The translations under genes and the position numbers were made by a program. The notes beneath the pieces are model-generated. The model made no database searches and had not been told where the DNA came from. It saw only the letters and a list, made by a program, of their open reading frames with translations. Positions 49,249 through 61,600 of a stretch of 64,000 nucleotides of DNA are shown here, one piece after another. Each line of letters starts with the position of its first letter. The stretch's first letter is position 1. The stretch is from Lumnitzera littorea. Lineage: Eukaryota; Streptophyta; Magnoliopsida; Myrtales; Combretaceae. Location of the stretch: positions 8,004,263 through 8,068,262 of the forward strand of contig JAMXBB010000008.1 in NCBI GenBank assembly GCA_024138015.1, written 5' to 3'.

Positions 49249-49826
49249 ATAATATAACACCTTAGGTCATAAGTAGTGAATAACTAAGCCAACAAACACT
49301 AATGAGTTCATGTCAACCACTTAGCCCAAAAGTTTCAAGCTAGTGTTGACAAGGTATTTACAACTCTGGCTTTATAAACTAGTATTACAACCTCCTACAA
49401 CTAATGTAGGATACTTAACCATGGAGTCTTACAATCTCTCTCCCTTAAACACGCGATGTCCTCGTCGCGAGACCTTACAATTGGGCCTGGATCTTCCCCC
49501 CCTTTTCAATGTATAATTCAAGTTACCCACTACTTATAGGTCATCTTAGAAGTATGCAAGGAATCACACCTTGGTGACACTCCCTACCTTCCTTGAACCT
49601 CTTCTCTAAACTAGAGTCAAACCCGAATTATGCACCTATTGGTAGAGAGTCCGCTTTGATACCATTTGTAATCGCTCAAACCATAAACAGTAAATAACCA
49701 AGCCAACAAACACTAATAGGCCCATTTCAACTACTTAGCTCAAAAGTTTCAAACTTGTGTCAACAAGGTATTCACAACTATAGTCTTATAAACTAGTATC
49801 ACAACCCATGTGAAACACTTAACTAT

Positions 49827-52771
49827 TGTAAGCCCTAAAGTTAAGTCAAGCAATCGTAGGATTGAACTTAGAACACAAAGTTTAGGACGATCAGTTAAAG
49901 GATCCAATTAAACCCAAATTATAAACTACTAATAAAAAAATTAGTAAAAACGACCCCATAAACTTGAATTTAAGAAAATAAGTAATAAAACAGGAGACTA
50001 TAAAATTTTCAAATTTTAAGTATAATAATTACTAATTACCGAAAAGGCGAAGTGTAATCAAATAACTAATAAATCGCTAGAGATAAATTATATATATACT
50101 AAAAATTATAGAATGACCTAAATAATAATTAGGAATGTTCTCATGTACCCTACATGTATTTACTGTAGATAAAAATACACGAAATTACTTAAATTAGCTA
50201 AAAACTTAGTAAATAATTAAAGAAAATTATTAATTAATTGTGGAAAAACTAGAAAAAAATTAGAGGGGTATGGAATGATGCACATCTGGTCATGGCAAGT
50301 TAGGAGCTAAAGAAAAAAAATTATCCAATTAGAATTAGGCAACATAAAAGCCAAAAATCAAGGAAATGGGGCAATATCATGTCTAATTAATGCATATTAA
50401 TTACCAAAAATGTCTATAAATAGGGAAAAAAATTCACAGAACTCCTTTAGACAGTGAGGAAGCAGAGAAAAATAGACAGCTTCGAAAATTTAAGAGAAAA
50501 TCCAGAAAAAAAAAAAGAAAAGGAAACTGTGCAATTAAGACTAATGAGCCAAACCCACACCTCACCACTACTTGGGACCGAGCCATCACCACCACCCCAC
50601 TCCAGATCCACTGTCTAAGCCGATCGACACACTTGGACCGAAGTTGGACGGCCAAAAAGCATCAAACCGAGTGAGTCCCTTATTTGCTCTGATTTTGTAT
50701 AATTTTGTAAAATTAGTTATTTTGCCTAGAAAATTATGAAACTTATTATTCTAAGGTTTTATTGTATGTAGATTTAGAGAAAAATAGTGATTTAGTTTAA
50801 TCACGTTTCAAAATATAGGGTTCTTAACAAATTGAGCAAAATCGAGCATGATTAGAACTAGAAATAAATAGGCTTAGGAGTGTAGTTTGGAGCTCAATTT
50901 TTTTTTTCTATAGAATGATTGTGTGATATAGAACAGTGCTATGAAGCTATTTTTTTTAAAATTAATTTTTGAAATTTTTAAGTTAATTTTTAACCCTAAA
51001 ATGATGGATAAATTAGGTAATTTTGAGTTAATTAGGTGATTAAGACACTAATTACTGATTTAGATAGTAATTAGATATTTAAGGATGTTAATCTCTGATG
51101 TGGAAACCTAATCCTAGCCTTTGGAGTATTAAGTGTAATTAATTTAGGAATTATATATTAATTATAGGAAATTAGAAATATGTGGAGTTGAAAATTTAAT
51201 AAATCTGAAAAATTAAGGTTATTTAGATAATATTACAATGAAAATCAGAATATACTAAATCTAAAACAAAAATTTAATTGTATAAAAAATGTAAGATTTC
51301 CTCATATCGGGAATAAATCCGATACCCTAATGAGGATTAACGTGTACCGAATAGTTTAGAATACTAAATTAAGACCCAATAGGATATTAGAATACTCGGG
51401 CTTAATGTGATTAATTTCACATTAGGATTTGAGCATAGTTAAGACTTCGGAATTAAAACTAGAATCTGATTTAGGATCCAAACCCCAAAATAGAGTAAAA
51501 AGAATTATTAGTACATAATAGGTATACATAGAAAAAGGAGTTAAATTATAAGTTAGAATATGAATCCTTAAAGTATAAGTACTAAAAAGACCTATTTGTA
51601 TTATAGGACACCTAGAGACGAATCGACTTACCACTAAGTGATCGGGTGATTAAGAAATTTCAAATAAGTTGGGTTATTACTTATTGTAATATAGTACTAT
51701 TTGTATGGTACTCGGAGAGTTAGGATTGTATATGGTTGTGATTGTAAGTAGTTTACACATGTGTTTGATGTATTTGAATTCGTGCTGAAATTGTAGTATA
51801 ATGGATTTTGTGTTATGATTAAATTGGTGTGAATTGTTTGAAAACCCTAAATGAAATTTAATCTTATTCGATTTTAATGACCTAAAATATCATGCATTGC
51901 AACTCATTAGGGAGTCATCAGGATTCTCCAACCAAATACCGACCCTTTTAAAAGGGATAACGCAGGATTGCATAATGGTCCCTTCTTCATCCTTAGTCGA
52001 ACTAAGTGACAAGAGAGGAGGTCGCGGCGAAGGTGAAGTCAATGGTTCGAAGGTAGTCGCGGCGAAGGTGAAGTCAATGGTTCGAAGGTAGTCACGGGAG
52101 GGGCGAGGTCTTCATTGCACAATCCTGGGTTTGGTTGTGAACTACTGCATAACATGGAAACTCTTTAACCCGAATTAGAGTGGGTGAAATTTCTCTGATT
52201 TCACAACGAACCGGACTATGTTGTGCGATGACACTTGATTGTTGCATTGCATGAAATTAATTGCTTGATAATCTTGTTTGTACTTGTATGCATTCATGAG
52301 TCTCCAATTCAACTTACTAAGCTGTAGTTGCTCATACCCCTATAGATCCTTTTGTAGGTCCTGATTTTTGAACTCTTCAAATAATATGCCACCTTACAAT
52401 TACCCAGAGGTTAGTCCTTTTAAAGCTAGGGGTATAAGGATCATTTTACATAGTAATGATGTGTAGCTGGAGTGTTCTTTATAATTAAGGATAAAAGACT
52501 GATAGTTATTATGTAATTTGAACTGTTCTGTTTATGTAAAACTTCTTAGGAAGTTCTATGGACTTTACATATAATTATATATGTTTATTCAAAATTTGTA
52601 ATATTTATCATAATTGTAGTTAAATTTTTAAGTGAACTGTTTATTTTAAAGCGAGGAGTCATCGATGCCTTGTGTAGATCATGTATATGGTAGGTACTGT
52701 GAGGCCAATTACTATTATAGAATGGTTTACACGGCGGGACTGTTACGACTCTATGACTTCGAAGCGTAATA
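49827..52771 (+). mobile_element. Solo LTR, 2.9-kb family, copy 3
   Basis: Starts TGTAAGCCC and ends GAAGCGTAATA (the usual CA end is now TA). It is flanked by ACTAT (49822-49826) and GCTAT (52772-52776), a 5-bp target duplication with one transition. TATA box TCTATAAATAGGG at about 50410. A 35-bp perfect tandem duplication lies at 52021-52090. GC-rich relative to neighbours near 50560-50650. No gag-pol between the edges, so it is a solo LTR made by recombination between the LTRs of a former full element. Copies 1 and 2 lie on the other strand. Confidence 0.88.
52021..52090 (+). repeat. 35-bp tandem duplication
   Basis: Two perfect copies of a unit beginning GTCGCGGCGAAGG (52021-52055 and 52056-52090). 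The matching part of copy 1 of this LTR family (near 29870) seems to have only one, so the duplication is specific to this copy. Confidence 0.9.
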
Positions 52772-52792
52772 GCTATGGGGTCTCACATCACG

Positions 52793-53660
52793 GGTGTAAA
52801 CTTACCCCTGAACCTTACTACTTCTCAAAAAAACATACTTTGTGCAACACTCCTTCTTCATGGTCAAGTTCATAAGAAAAACTTTGTGCATGAACCTTTC
52901 GTCTTCCTAGAAACACTTCTTTTCACATTTTAAGTGCCTTTATGTTCAAGTTGGCAAGCGTAAACTTGCCTACAAACCTCCCTTTGATCATCTTCTTCTC
53001 CCTTTTTGCCCTAAAACACCCTTCCACTCCAACTACCAAGCTTAACTTTTGTAAAAGCCCTACTCCCAACTCCTAAACCAATTTGAGAAACAATACAATA
53101 CAGCCATTCACTTACAAAAATGTACCTTCAACAACCAAACCCAATGTATACAATGCCCAACTTTAAGGATAGTTGCCCAACTCAAAACTCTCGTTAAAGA
53201 ACCAAACTTTTTGAAGGAAAACACAAGAAAAAGGAGAAACTTACCTGCATTGATTGCTTAAGCACTACGTAGTATGCGTTCACACCAACAATCCTCAAGA
53301 ACGACACAAGTCCACATGGTTTAACAAAAAGAAAACTTACCAAGAACTCCCAAATGCCCTCAAACAAGGAACTTACCTTGCAACTCTCCTTAACAAGGTG
53401 TTTCCTCCACTTTCACTTATTAAACTTACAAGAAATCTTCAATTATCAAAGCTGTTTGGTGTAGAAGGATGAGAAACTATCAAATGATGCTCAAACATGA
53501 AAGAGAGAAAGGGAAGAAGTGGAAGGAGATGGAAACGTGCTTGAGAAAAGAGAGGGTAGGGAAGCTTAAATATAAGAAAAGATAAGAGTGCCTTTAGCAC
53601 TAATACAACAATTGCACAACTACCCTTATTTTCAAGAAAATTTTGATAAACTATACTTTT
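52793..53660 (-). mobile_element. LTR-like DNA, right part (continues 47263-48649)
   Basis: Follows the TRIM pair. C- and A-rich on the plus strand, with AACTTACC and CTTACCAAGAACTCCC-like segments and an AGAGAGAAAGGGAAGAAG stretch (about 53503). This resembles the transcribed part of minus-strand gypsy LTRs. Continuity with 47263-48649 is supported by the TCATG/TCACG duplicates on either side of the TRIM pair. The right edge is not defined. Short open frames here show no known domain. Confidence 0.4.
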
Positions 53661-54328
53661 ATTTTATTTTCAATAAGATTAGGCATTTCACTTTTTGTGA
53701 ATTGTCATGGATTTATAATTATCGATTCATATGGTAACTTAGTATTTCATGTCAATAATTACACTTTACATCCTAGAGAAGTAATACTTATAAGATGGCA
53801 ATGGAAAAACAATACCCACCATTCATCATCGTAAGGTAAATTTTCTTAATTTATTTCAGATGAATTTTGCATTATATAATCTTGTCGCAGTTTTTTAGTT
53901 TTTCTCTTGCTACTTTCTGTGAGGATTAAACTTTGGTAACATAAACTGTTCAAACCAATACCTCAACATTGAATAGATTCTTACCGGTGACAATTTAGTA
54001 CAAGGTGAATGACGTGATGTACTTGTCACATACATTTATATATCTCCATCGTTCACACGAGGTTGTGGACGAGTCGAGGAGGTTGGTGGCGGAGATCAGA
54101 AGGAAGGAAACGAGTGGTGGTAGTGTGTCGTTTGGATAAAGAAGTTTTTAGGGTGATAGTACAGCCAGGCTTCGATGCTGGAATAGCAAGGGCTCTGTTC
54201 CTTTTTGTTGGATCAAATGTTCTCTTAGTTATAGCTTAGCTGGCTTACGTGTGAAAAAATGAAAGGAGTAAATATTAGCTTGATTTTCGACAATGAAAAT
54301 TTAATAAATAATAAACAAATAAAAGAAG
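53661..54328. other. Unassigned sequence with a GC-richer ORF scrap
   Basis: At about 54010-54240 the GC content rises. Plus-strand frames contain a charged piece (HEVVDESRRLVAEIRRKE) followed, in another frame, by a hydrophobic stretch like ARALFLFVGSNVLLVIA that could be a membrane segment. This may be a gene fragment with a frameshift, or chance. I do not recognise it. Confidence 0.25.
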
Positions 54329-54401
54329 TGGAGATGCGGGGTATCGATCCCCGTACCTCTCGCATGCTAAGCGAGCGCTCTACCATCTGAGCTACATCCC
54401 C
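54329..54401 (-). tRNA. tRNA-Ala (AGC)
   Basis: A 73-base tRNA on the minus strand folds completely. The acceptor stem is GGGGATG paired with CATCTCC, including the G3:U70 wobble that marks tRNA-Ala. The D-arm carries A box TAGCTCAGATGG, the anticodon loop has AGC, and the T-arm carries B box GGATCGATACC. No intron and no encoded CCA, as in plant nuclear tRNAs. A TTTT terminator lies ~5 bases after the 3' end (minus strand CTTCTTTTATTTG), and a CAACA motif, common upstream of plant tRNA genes, lies just before the 5' end. It decodes GCU/GCC codons. Looks functional. Confidence 0.97.
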
Positions 54402-55691
54402 ATGTTGTGGCGTTTAACAAAATTACATTTTTGTTTTAATATGAGAAAGTAAAAAAAAACAAATATATTGAGTCCCTGTAATATGGGGGAAAAATACAAA
54501 CTGGTATGTACATAGGCAATTTACGTAATATATTCCCTGTACTGATTCGATCTACCGACAATGTCTACCGATTTTTCTCTATTCATTAAGATTTAAGACT
54601 AATTTCCTATTAAAGTTTTTCCCTCCTCCCAATGAAAGTATTGCTATAAAGCCATTCCACCTAATAGTATTGATCTGTCGTATGTTTTAATAAGTGGTAG
54701 ATAAGTAATAATAATATTTAAATATGTGTTAATAATAGTAAATCTACATTTTCACGTATTAATATAAAAATTATAAGCGTGTATAAATCTACTTCTAATT
54801 ATTTAAGACTTTTTGTCAAAAGAGAGAAATACGTATATACATATATATACAAGTACACAACTTATGTAGATATATATCACGTACATGCATACATACATGT
54901 GTGTATAGAAAGGTCTTTCTTGTAAAAGGAAATGGAATGCTAAGATAAGCCCTGACAAGATCCCACCGGAAATCCGGGAAATGATGGCAATTGCACCATA
55001 AAAATAATAATCAGGCAACATAAAGTAAGGATGAACGTTGAGTGTGAATAGTATCGAATCCATAACAATGATGCTGGAATAAAATGTTTGTAATGACATT
55101 CAAAAGTTATCATAGTTCCAAGAGGATGTTTAATATTTTGTTGCCCTATTTTTCGTACTCAAAATCGGCAACTCCTTCCATGTCGTCAAAAAAAGCTCAA
55201 TCAACTTAAATTTTAGGGAAGCTTATGCTCAGTTTGGTGCCATTAGACTTTTGTTTTTTATTTTTTTCCCCAAAAAACGGCTGCATCAAGTTAAATATAG
55301 CGTCAAGAAAGTGTAGCAAACCGTCTAAACCACTGGTTCACCATGACCATATACATGATGTTGCCATGCTCTCAACAATGAATTCAATCTGTTCAGATAG
55401 ATAACTTCCATGGAAATGAAGCAGAATTCATATATCAAACTCTTCTATAGAACAATGGAGAGAGGAGTAAGAATTCCACTGCCTCTTCAAATGCTTTACA
55501 TAAGGCAAAGAATTCCCTGCTGCATCCTACAACTGCGTCCTTAGTGTTGAAATGTTACAACAACATGCCCATGGGGGTATCTTGCATTTAACTACCTTTT
55601 CAAATGAAAACAACGTGCTATGTACAATCCTTCTATCCCTTCATCAAGTGAGTCGTACAATTAAATAAGAGTTCTGAGAAAAGGGGGCACC
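54402..55691. other. Intergenic region between tRNA-Ala and the split gene
   Basis: AT-rich near the tRNA with a loose TATA/CATA run around 54830-54900. The part from about 55200 to 55691 probably includes the 3' untranslated region of the gene to the right, which is transcribed leftwards. A minus-strand open frame at 54803-55099 has hydrophobic stretches but no known motif, and I do not count it as a gene. Confidence 0.5.
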
Positions 55692-58600
55692 TCAGAATAG
55701 CCTATCCCTCCCTTTCCAATCCATTGACATGGATTTCCTTGGCTTTTGATGGCCACCACAAGCTTTCTCTAACGTCCGAGGTGCAGGTGGCATCATAAAT
55801 GGTGGTTTTATGATGCTAGTAGTAACTGGATGTGATCTGCTCGGAGATGATCTACTGGATCTGGGAGCAGACCAACTTATAGGTGCTTTAGCAAAACAGT
55901 TATCCATTGTTGATATCTTAGGCTTCTTTGGTGGCAATACATGGTTGATGTCCTGAAAACGGTTGCTACAACCAGATGGTGATGATGTGCGTGGTCTGGC
56001 TCTTTCTTCAGGCATATTGCTTACATTTGCTTTCCTAACTTTACAGGCCTTATGCGGCCCTTTTCTTAGCCACTTCATGTCAACCGAGACATCTTTTGCA
56101 GAAAACACTGCAAGTTCACATAAGGTTCGAGCTGCAACTAGCTCACTTGGAGAATTGCCCTCTGTCACAGATAAGGAAGCATTAGAAGCAAAGCCAGATA
56201 AATAAAAATCAAATGAACTGACATAAAACAAAAGAATTAACATTATATTCTGTATAATTTATTAATTGAATTTCTGTATAGATATTAATTTCTGCTCCTT
56301 TTATATAGTCCAAAAAATTAACTAACCACCAGAGGTATAATTATTCCTTTTGATCAAAGCAGGCAAGAAAACTACTATTAGAGCATAGTTAGTAGCCATT
56401 TCTACTTTATTAAGCATGCTGATTATAAGCAGCACAAAAGGCATACTCAAACTAATGCAATTCAATAATGTTGGCATGAAACAGATTCTCTAACATCAAG
56501 ATTGGTAGACTTTCTTATCCATACCATGGTCTGGATCCTTCTTTGAACTTCTATGTCCTGGCATTTAGGTAGAAAACATAGCATTAGCATGAGAGGGCAA
56601 AAAAAAATGATCACATTCATAATCCAAACTGCCTAATGATTTATTGAATCGACTCACCTAATGAAGCATCAGGAGCAAATGCATAGGCTGCTATTGTTGA
56701 CAGAGCACCACCATCCCAAGTAACTCCTCCATGTTCGCCAATAGGCATTGTGCTGACAGACATTTGATTTTTATTTTCAGAAGGGATCAAGCTCTCGTTG
56801 TAGCAAATTGAGTCCAAGTCTGTAAAACAATCACTAGGTTTGCTGAACGAGTCAGCAGGAATCACCATCTTTACCCATCTACCTTGGCATGTACCCTTAC
56901 CCATGGGCAACTTAGCTCCATCAGAATTTGTTCGAGAATGCCCATTAGAAGGATGTGACCAAGGAAAAGCTGGCAAGCTACCTCGGCGAGCCATGTGTTT
57001 GCCTAAACGAGGATCAGACCTAGAAGATAAAGGTCTGGTAGCATCAAGGAGCAAAGAATCAAGATCCTTTGGGGAATGGAGTGCCAACCTTTCTAGGAGG
57101 TCTTTGGGTGGATGTAGTGGCAAATCAAGAGGAGATACACATTTCTCAAGCATCCTACAAGTTTCCTGGATTAAAACAAAGAAGCATAAATTTCTTTCCT
57201 TAGGCATCAACTCACACTGTCAGCTTAAATGAAAATTTAACCAGGAGAATTACCCTTTGTGATGCACCCTCTGCAATATTTTCACTCAAAAGAGATGGAA
57301 CAAATCATGGATATTGCAACACTCGGAAGCAACCAACAAAACGACTTTTAAGCATGCCACTTAACATCTCACATATGCATGGCCAAGACAGAACTCATTG
57401 ATTCATGATACTATCAAATCACTTTTGGAATAGGACTGCTGAACATTGATACTAAAAACAAGGACTTAAAATGGCAGCTTTTCAGTCTTTTCAGAACTGA
57501 CCTCATTAGAAGTTGAGACATCCGCAACACATGGATCTTCCCTATCACCATTGACGCTACTATCTTCAAATGATATGGAGCTTGATAAGGTGGGGCAAAA
57601 CTTTCTCAAAGAATTATCAGAGTCCGAATTCTGGGATTTAATAGGTCTTGATGGCTGAAGCAAAGAGCTGGCTTTCCTAACAGCTTGCATTACATTTTCA
57701 TTCGTATTTGTTGCTTTCTTCACCTTATCTTTTCCTAGACTAGGACATTTAACTGTCCCTGCAAGGACCTCACTCAATGATAAATCTTCCACAAGCTTTG
57801 TGACATCATTAATATCTGGCTTCAGGCCATACAACCCTGACATCAATAATCCCATGTATGGTTAGGGTCTTCACATTAGATTAGATGAATTAAGTTATTT
57901 AAACATTGAACTCAATGAGCAAAAAACTAAGAGAATCCAGCATTAGGCTGAATAGTATATATGCACGTTCAAGGTGTCAAAGCACATCAAGTAGTCTTCT
58001 TCTTAAACACCAAAAGAAAATACTATGTCCTCCAATTTTGGCACCAAAGCAACAGAAAACCATGTTCATGACGAGTACAGTGACACTATTGCAATTACTT
58101 CACAACATTAGTGCCAATAGACAAAAAACAAACAATCCCTGCTCAACATGATATCTTTAAACTTCTTGGAGTTTAAAAATAAATTAAGTAAACAATCAAA
58201 TATTAGCAACAAAGTACTATAGAATTAGTTATACAGCTAGTGATAAAGTAGAGATGAACAATGAAAACCATTCATTTGAAACCTGGCAACTAAAGTCTGC
58301 AACAGAAAGGGGAAAAAAGAAGGCAACTTATTTTCTCAGCTTCGGGGAAAGGAAAACGCACAATTAAGGAAGCTATTAATACGCATGAAACATGAATGGC
58401 TAAAACCCACACAAGTTCACAGGAGAACACTTCAGATTTTTGAAAAAAGGTATAATGCCTGCAAGGAAAATTAGAATGTTATCAACAAGCAAAATCATCA
58501 AAAAGCAGTTCAAGGAATCTGATTGGTGGCTAAGTAAAAAAGAGGATTCCAGGAAGGTCCTGAAATATGGATTAGGAACCTCATTAAGTTCTAAACTATC

Positions 58601-61600
58601 ATTTGAATATAGAAATCATAGAAAGAGACAAAGCCAATAAGCTAAAATATGACTCTCATTTAAGCAATATGAACTACTGCATTTAACATCTTAAAACAAT
58701 GCCCTCATTCAACCAAGGCAAATTACATTCTTTTCAAATCATATAATGGAAAAAAAAAAAAAAAAAAGGGTTCAGCATTACAGAAAAAGTTGGATCATAA
58801 TTTAACCCAAAAAAAATGTCGGAACATAAACCAAAAGGAACAATTGGAAAACATTTGAAATTGTCGATTCATATTAAACTATAAGTCACTAGTATGCTCT
58901 TAATATGAATCAACCTGCTCCTAATGGGAAACCAACCCGGAGATCTTCTATACCAAAGCAAAACTATCCTGGAGCTCTTTTGAATGAAAGCAGCACGCTC
59001 ACTAAAGCATAGACATTTGGGTGCTGTGGCTTATATAACCTGTAAACAAAGGGACTAGTACTCTAGACCACTTTCTTGTAAATGAGAACTAGAAACAACT
59101 AAGAACCTCATGGAATTATATAATTAAAGTAAACAACCTACTGGCATTTTGCAAACCTAATGTCTCTCTGTCTGAATATTAGGATGCTAATAAAAGGAAA
59201 ATCCATATGAACCAATCATGTATCTCAGCTTTTTCCACTTCAATGCAACAGATACTCTCTCAAATTTTCCAGATGGAGAAACCGAAATACTAATTCTGAG
59301 AACAAAACATTTATTTAAATAAATTCTTGGCATTGAAGCAGATTTATTGGAACACAGACACCCTCTTCATTATTCATCATAAAAGCCTGCGATAACTTTC
59401 TAAGAAACAGGGAAGCCCAGATAGCAACTGCAGTGGTCCTCAGAAATCAAATAAATCTGCCAGTTGATACATGGGGATAGTCCAATTCTTGCAGGTTGAT
59501 ATCATCATAATGAAAGGACCAAGGAAAAGAAAAAACTTATTAAGCAAGATTCCTATCCTATTTCTCAACCAAGTGACACTCTAATGTCAGTGGCAAAATG
59601 ACCAAAAATACCACGATAAAAGCTTTCGGCTGATTACTATAGAAGACATACACATCATATGTTGATGACTGCTGACAAGAGTGCTCAAATGATTTGAATC
59701 CACATTCTGAAATCACCATGACTTGCTAAGTTCCTCTGCTTCAAATGATTAATCTCCAGCCTCATCTCCATGACCAACTGGTTCACAAACCAGAATCGCC
59801 AAGGAGTAGTTATTTAACATCCAAAAATCAAAATTCAAGGCCAATTTTCCAGAGCATTCAACAGTGATAATCTGACAGTTCCAATATACCTCTCTTCATG
59901 TCACTTACTTCCAGGACATTTTTGCTATCTTCAGGTTATGTGCTGGAAAGAGAATCTCAAACATCATTGTAAGCAACTATTTATGCACATAACATCTCCT
60001 AGTATCCAAATTAACCAGATGACCGTAGATTTAATATTTCTCAATCTCTTAAGACCATGTTTTACTCCAAATGCTAGATGCAGGATTGGGAATGAAAATG
60101 TAAGTACAACTAATTTTGGAGGATTGGAAGATTATCATGGAATTACCTTAAATGCTCAAAACTATTTTCTACTAGCTTTCACATTAGTGTCAACAATTTA
60201 TATAATTTCATGACGAACATTACTCTAAGGGCTTTTTTGGGTTATCTCTCTCTCTTTTTTTGCCTGTATCACATCTTTATCTTCTTTTTTTTTTTTTTTA
60301 ATTTGTCTTCTATCTAATATATATTTTTATTTGAAATCTGGCGTTTGAAAATTTATCTAATTTGTATCTCATCTATTTCTATTTCAAACCAAATATTCAA
60401 GTAAAATATCAATTTGTATTTTGTCATAAATATAGTGACAATGACACTTAGAGAATGAGAATGAGAATTGAGAAGTGAAAATTAACATTTTTTAAGATAA
60501 AAGTTTAATGAATATATTTTATTCATTGGAATAAGAATTTTGATCTTTTTTAAAAAAGAAAAAAAAAATAAATAAAGGGTAGATAAGTCTCGTTTTCTAA
60601 GGATTTATTAGGTATTAATTTAATAAGAGAGATTTATATATGTATTTATATTTTCATCTTTTAGGTATATTATTTTCATAAATGAACAGTTTAAAGATTG
60701 TGACAAAAAGATACTAAAAAATATGAAAACAAAACAAAACAATAAGGCTCCAAACATAGATGCATTCTATGCCTTTCTATCCCCTTGATATTCCTTAATG
60801 ATGATCATTCCAAATGCTGCATGAATTTGAAGCCAAACATAGGCTAAATGCTTTCCCAAAGCAGTAATAAGCTAAAGTCCTAGCATTCCTCAAATATACA
60901 TAGGAATTAATATTCCCTATAACATCAATGGAACTAAAAACTTAAGTCTACAGGATTCAACTCGCCAATGTGGGCAAGATTCAATTGGCTTTTCTTGTTT
61001 GTGAATCTCTGTTATGAACAAGAAATCTGTCTTCCCTTCATGACTTTGTTTTCTGATGAGAGTGAACATATCATCTCCTTTTGTTTAGTAGCAGGGATAA
61101 ATCTAAATATAAGCGAAATAGAAAAATAAAGTCTGGTGAAGTCCAAAGGTGCATTGAGTACTATTGATATTATTTCCAACCAGAGTATCCTTTCATTTGC
61201 TTCACTTCATATCAGGCAGAACCAGACCTGATATGAAACTAACCACTTCATTGAATGACAGACCACCTTTTGACACCGTGAGGTTTATGTAAGTAGCATC
61301 ATCAAACTGTTAAAAATGAGAGACAACTTGAATATAGTTTTTCTTGATCATGAAAATCAAAACTAAAATTACATGCATTCTCTTGACTCTTCTTATCGCA
61401 AAGTATGTGAAATAATTTTATTGAAAAAACTAATGAAGCTATAATTTAGCATCAAAATAATACTTCTGAAAAATGACAACATTTTACTACCGTAGAAAAG
61501 TTCCATCTCAAAACTATGCAGAAAACTGTAGTAAACTTGATTTCACCATCGGAAAAGAAGAGACCAACCAACTATCCAATAGAGGGTCAGCAACAAGCAA

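Larger units (their letters stand above)
49253..52787 (-). mobile_element. TRIM retrotransposon 2, interrupted by a solo LTR
   Basis: Second TRIM, same family and orientation, starting four bases after TRIM 1. Its 3' LTR is 49253-49433 (181 bp). The interior, 49434-49666, has a primer site (minus strand TGGTATCAAAGC) and a purine tract AAGGGAGAGAGATT. The 5' LTR starts at 49667, is broken after 49826 and ends with GGGGTCTCACA at 52777-52787. Adding these parts (160 + 11 bases) and a 10-base deletion visible near 49805 gives 181 bp again. The gap is exactly filled by the 2.9-kb LTR plus its target duplicate. Confidence 0.88.

Noticed and set aside
48655..49826. CRISPR-like or satellite array
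   Set aside because: The ~180-bp repeated blocks are the LTRs of two TRIM elements with primer sites and purine tracts, not a satellite.
56840..57232. 130-codon plus-strand frame
   Set aside because: Lies opposite a well-supported exon of the minus-strand gene and has no motif; shadow frame.
59938..60213. 91-codon plus-strand frame in the long intron
   Set aside because: No domain, no splice support, opposite strand to the gene.
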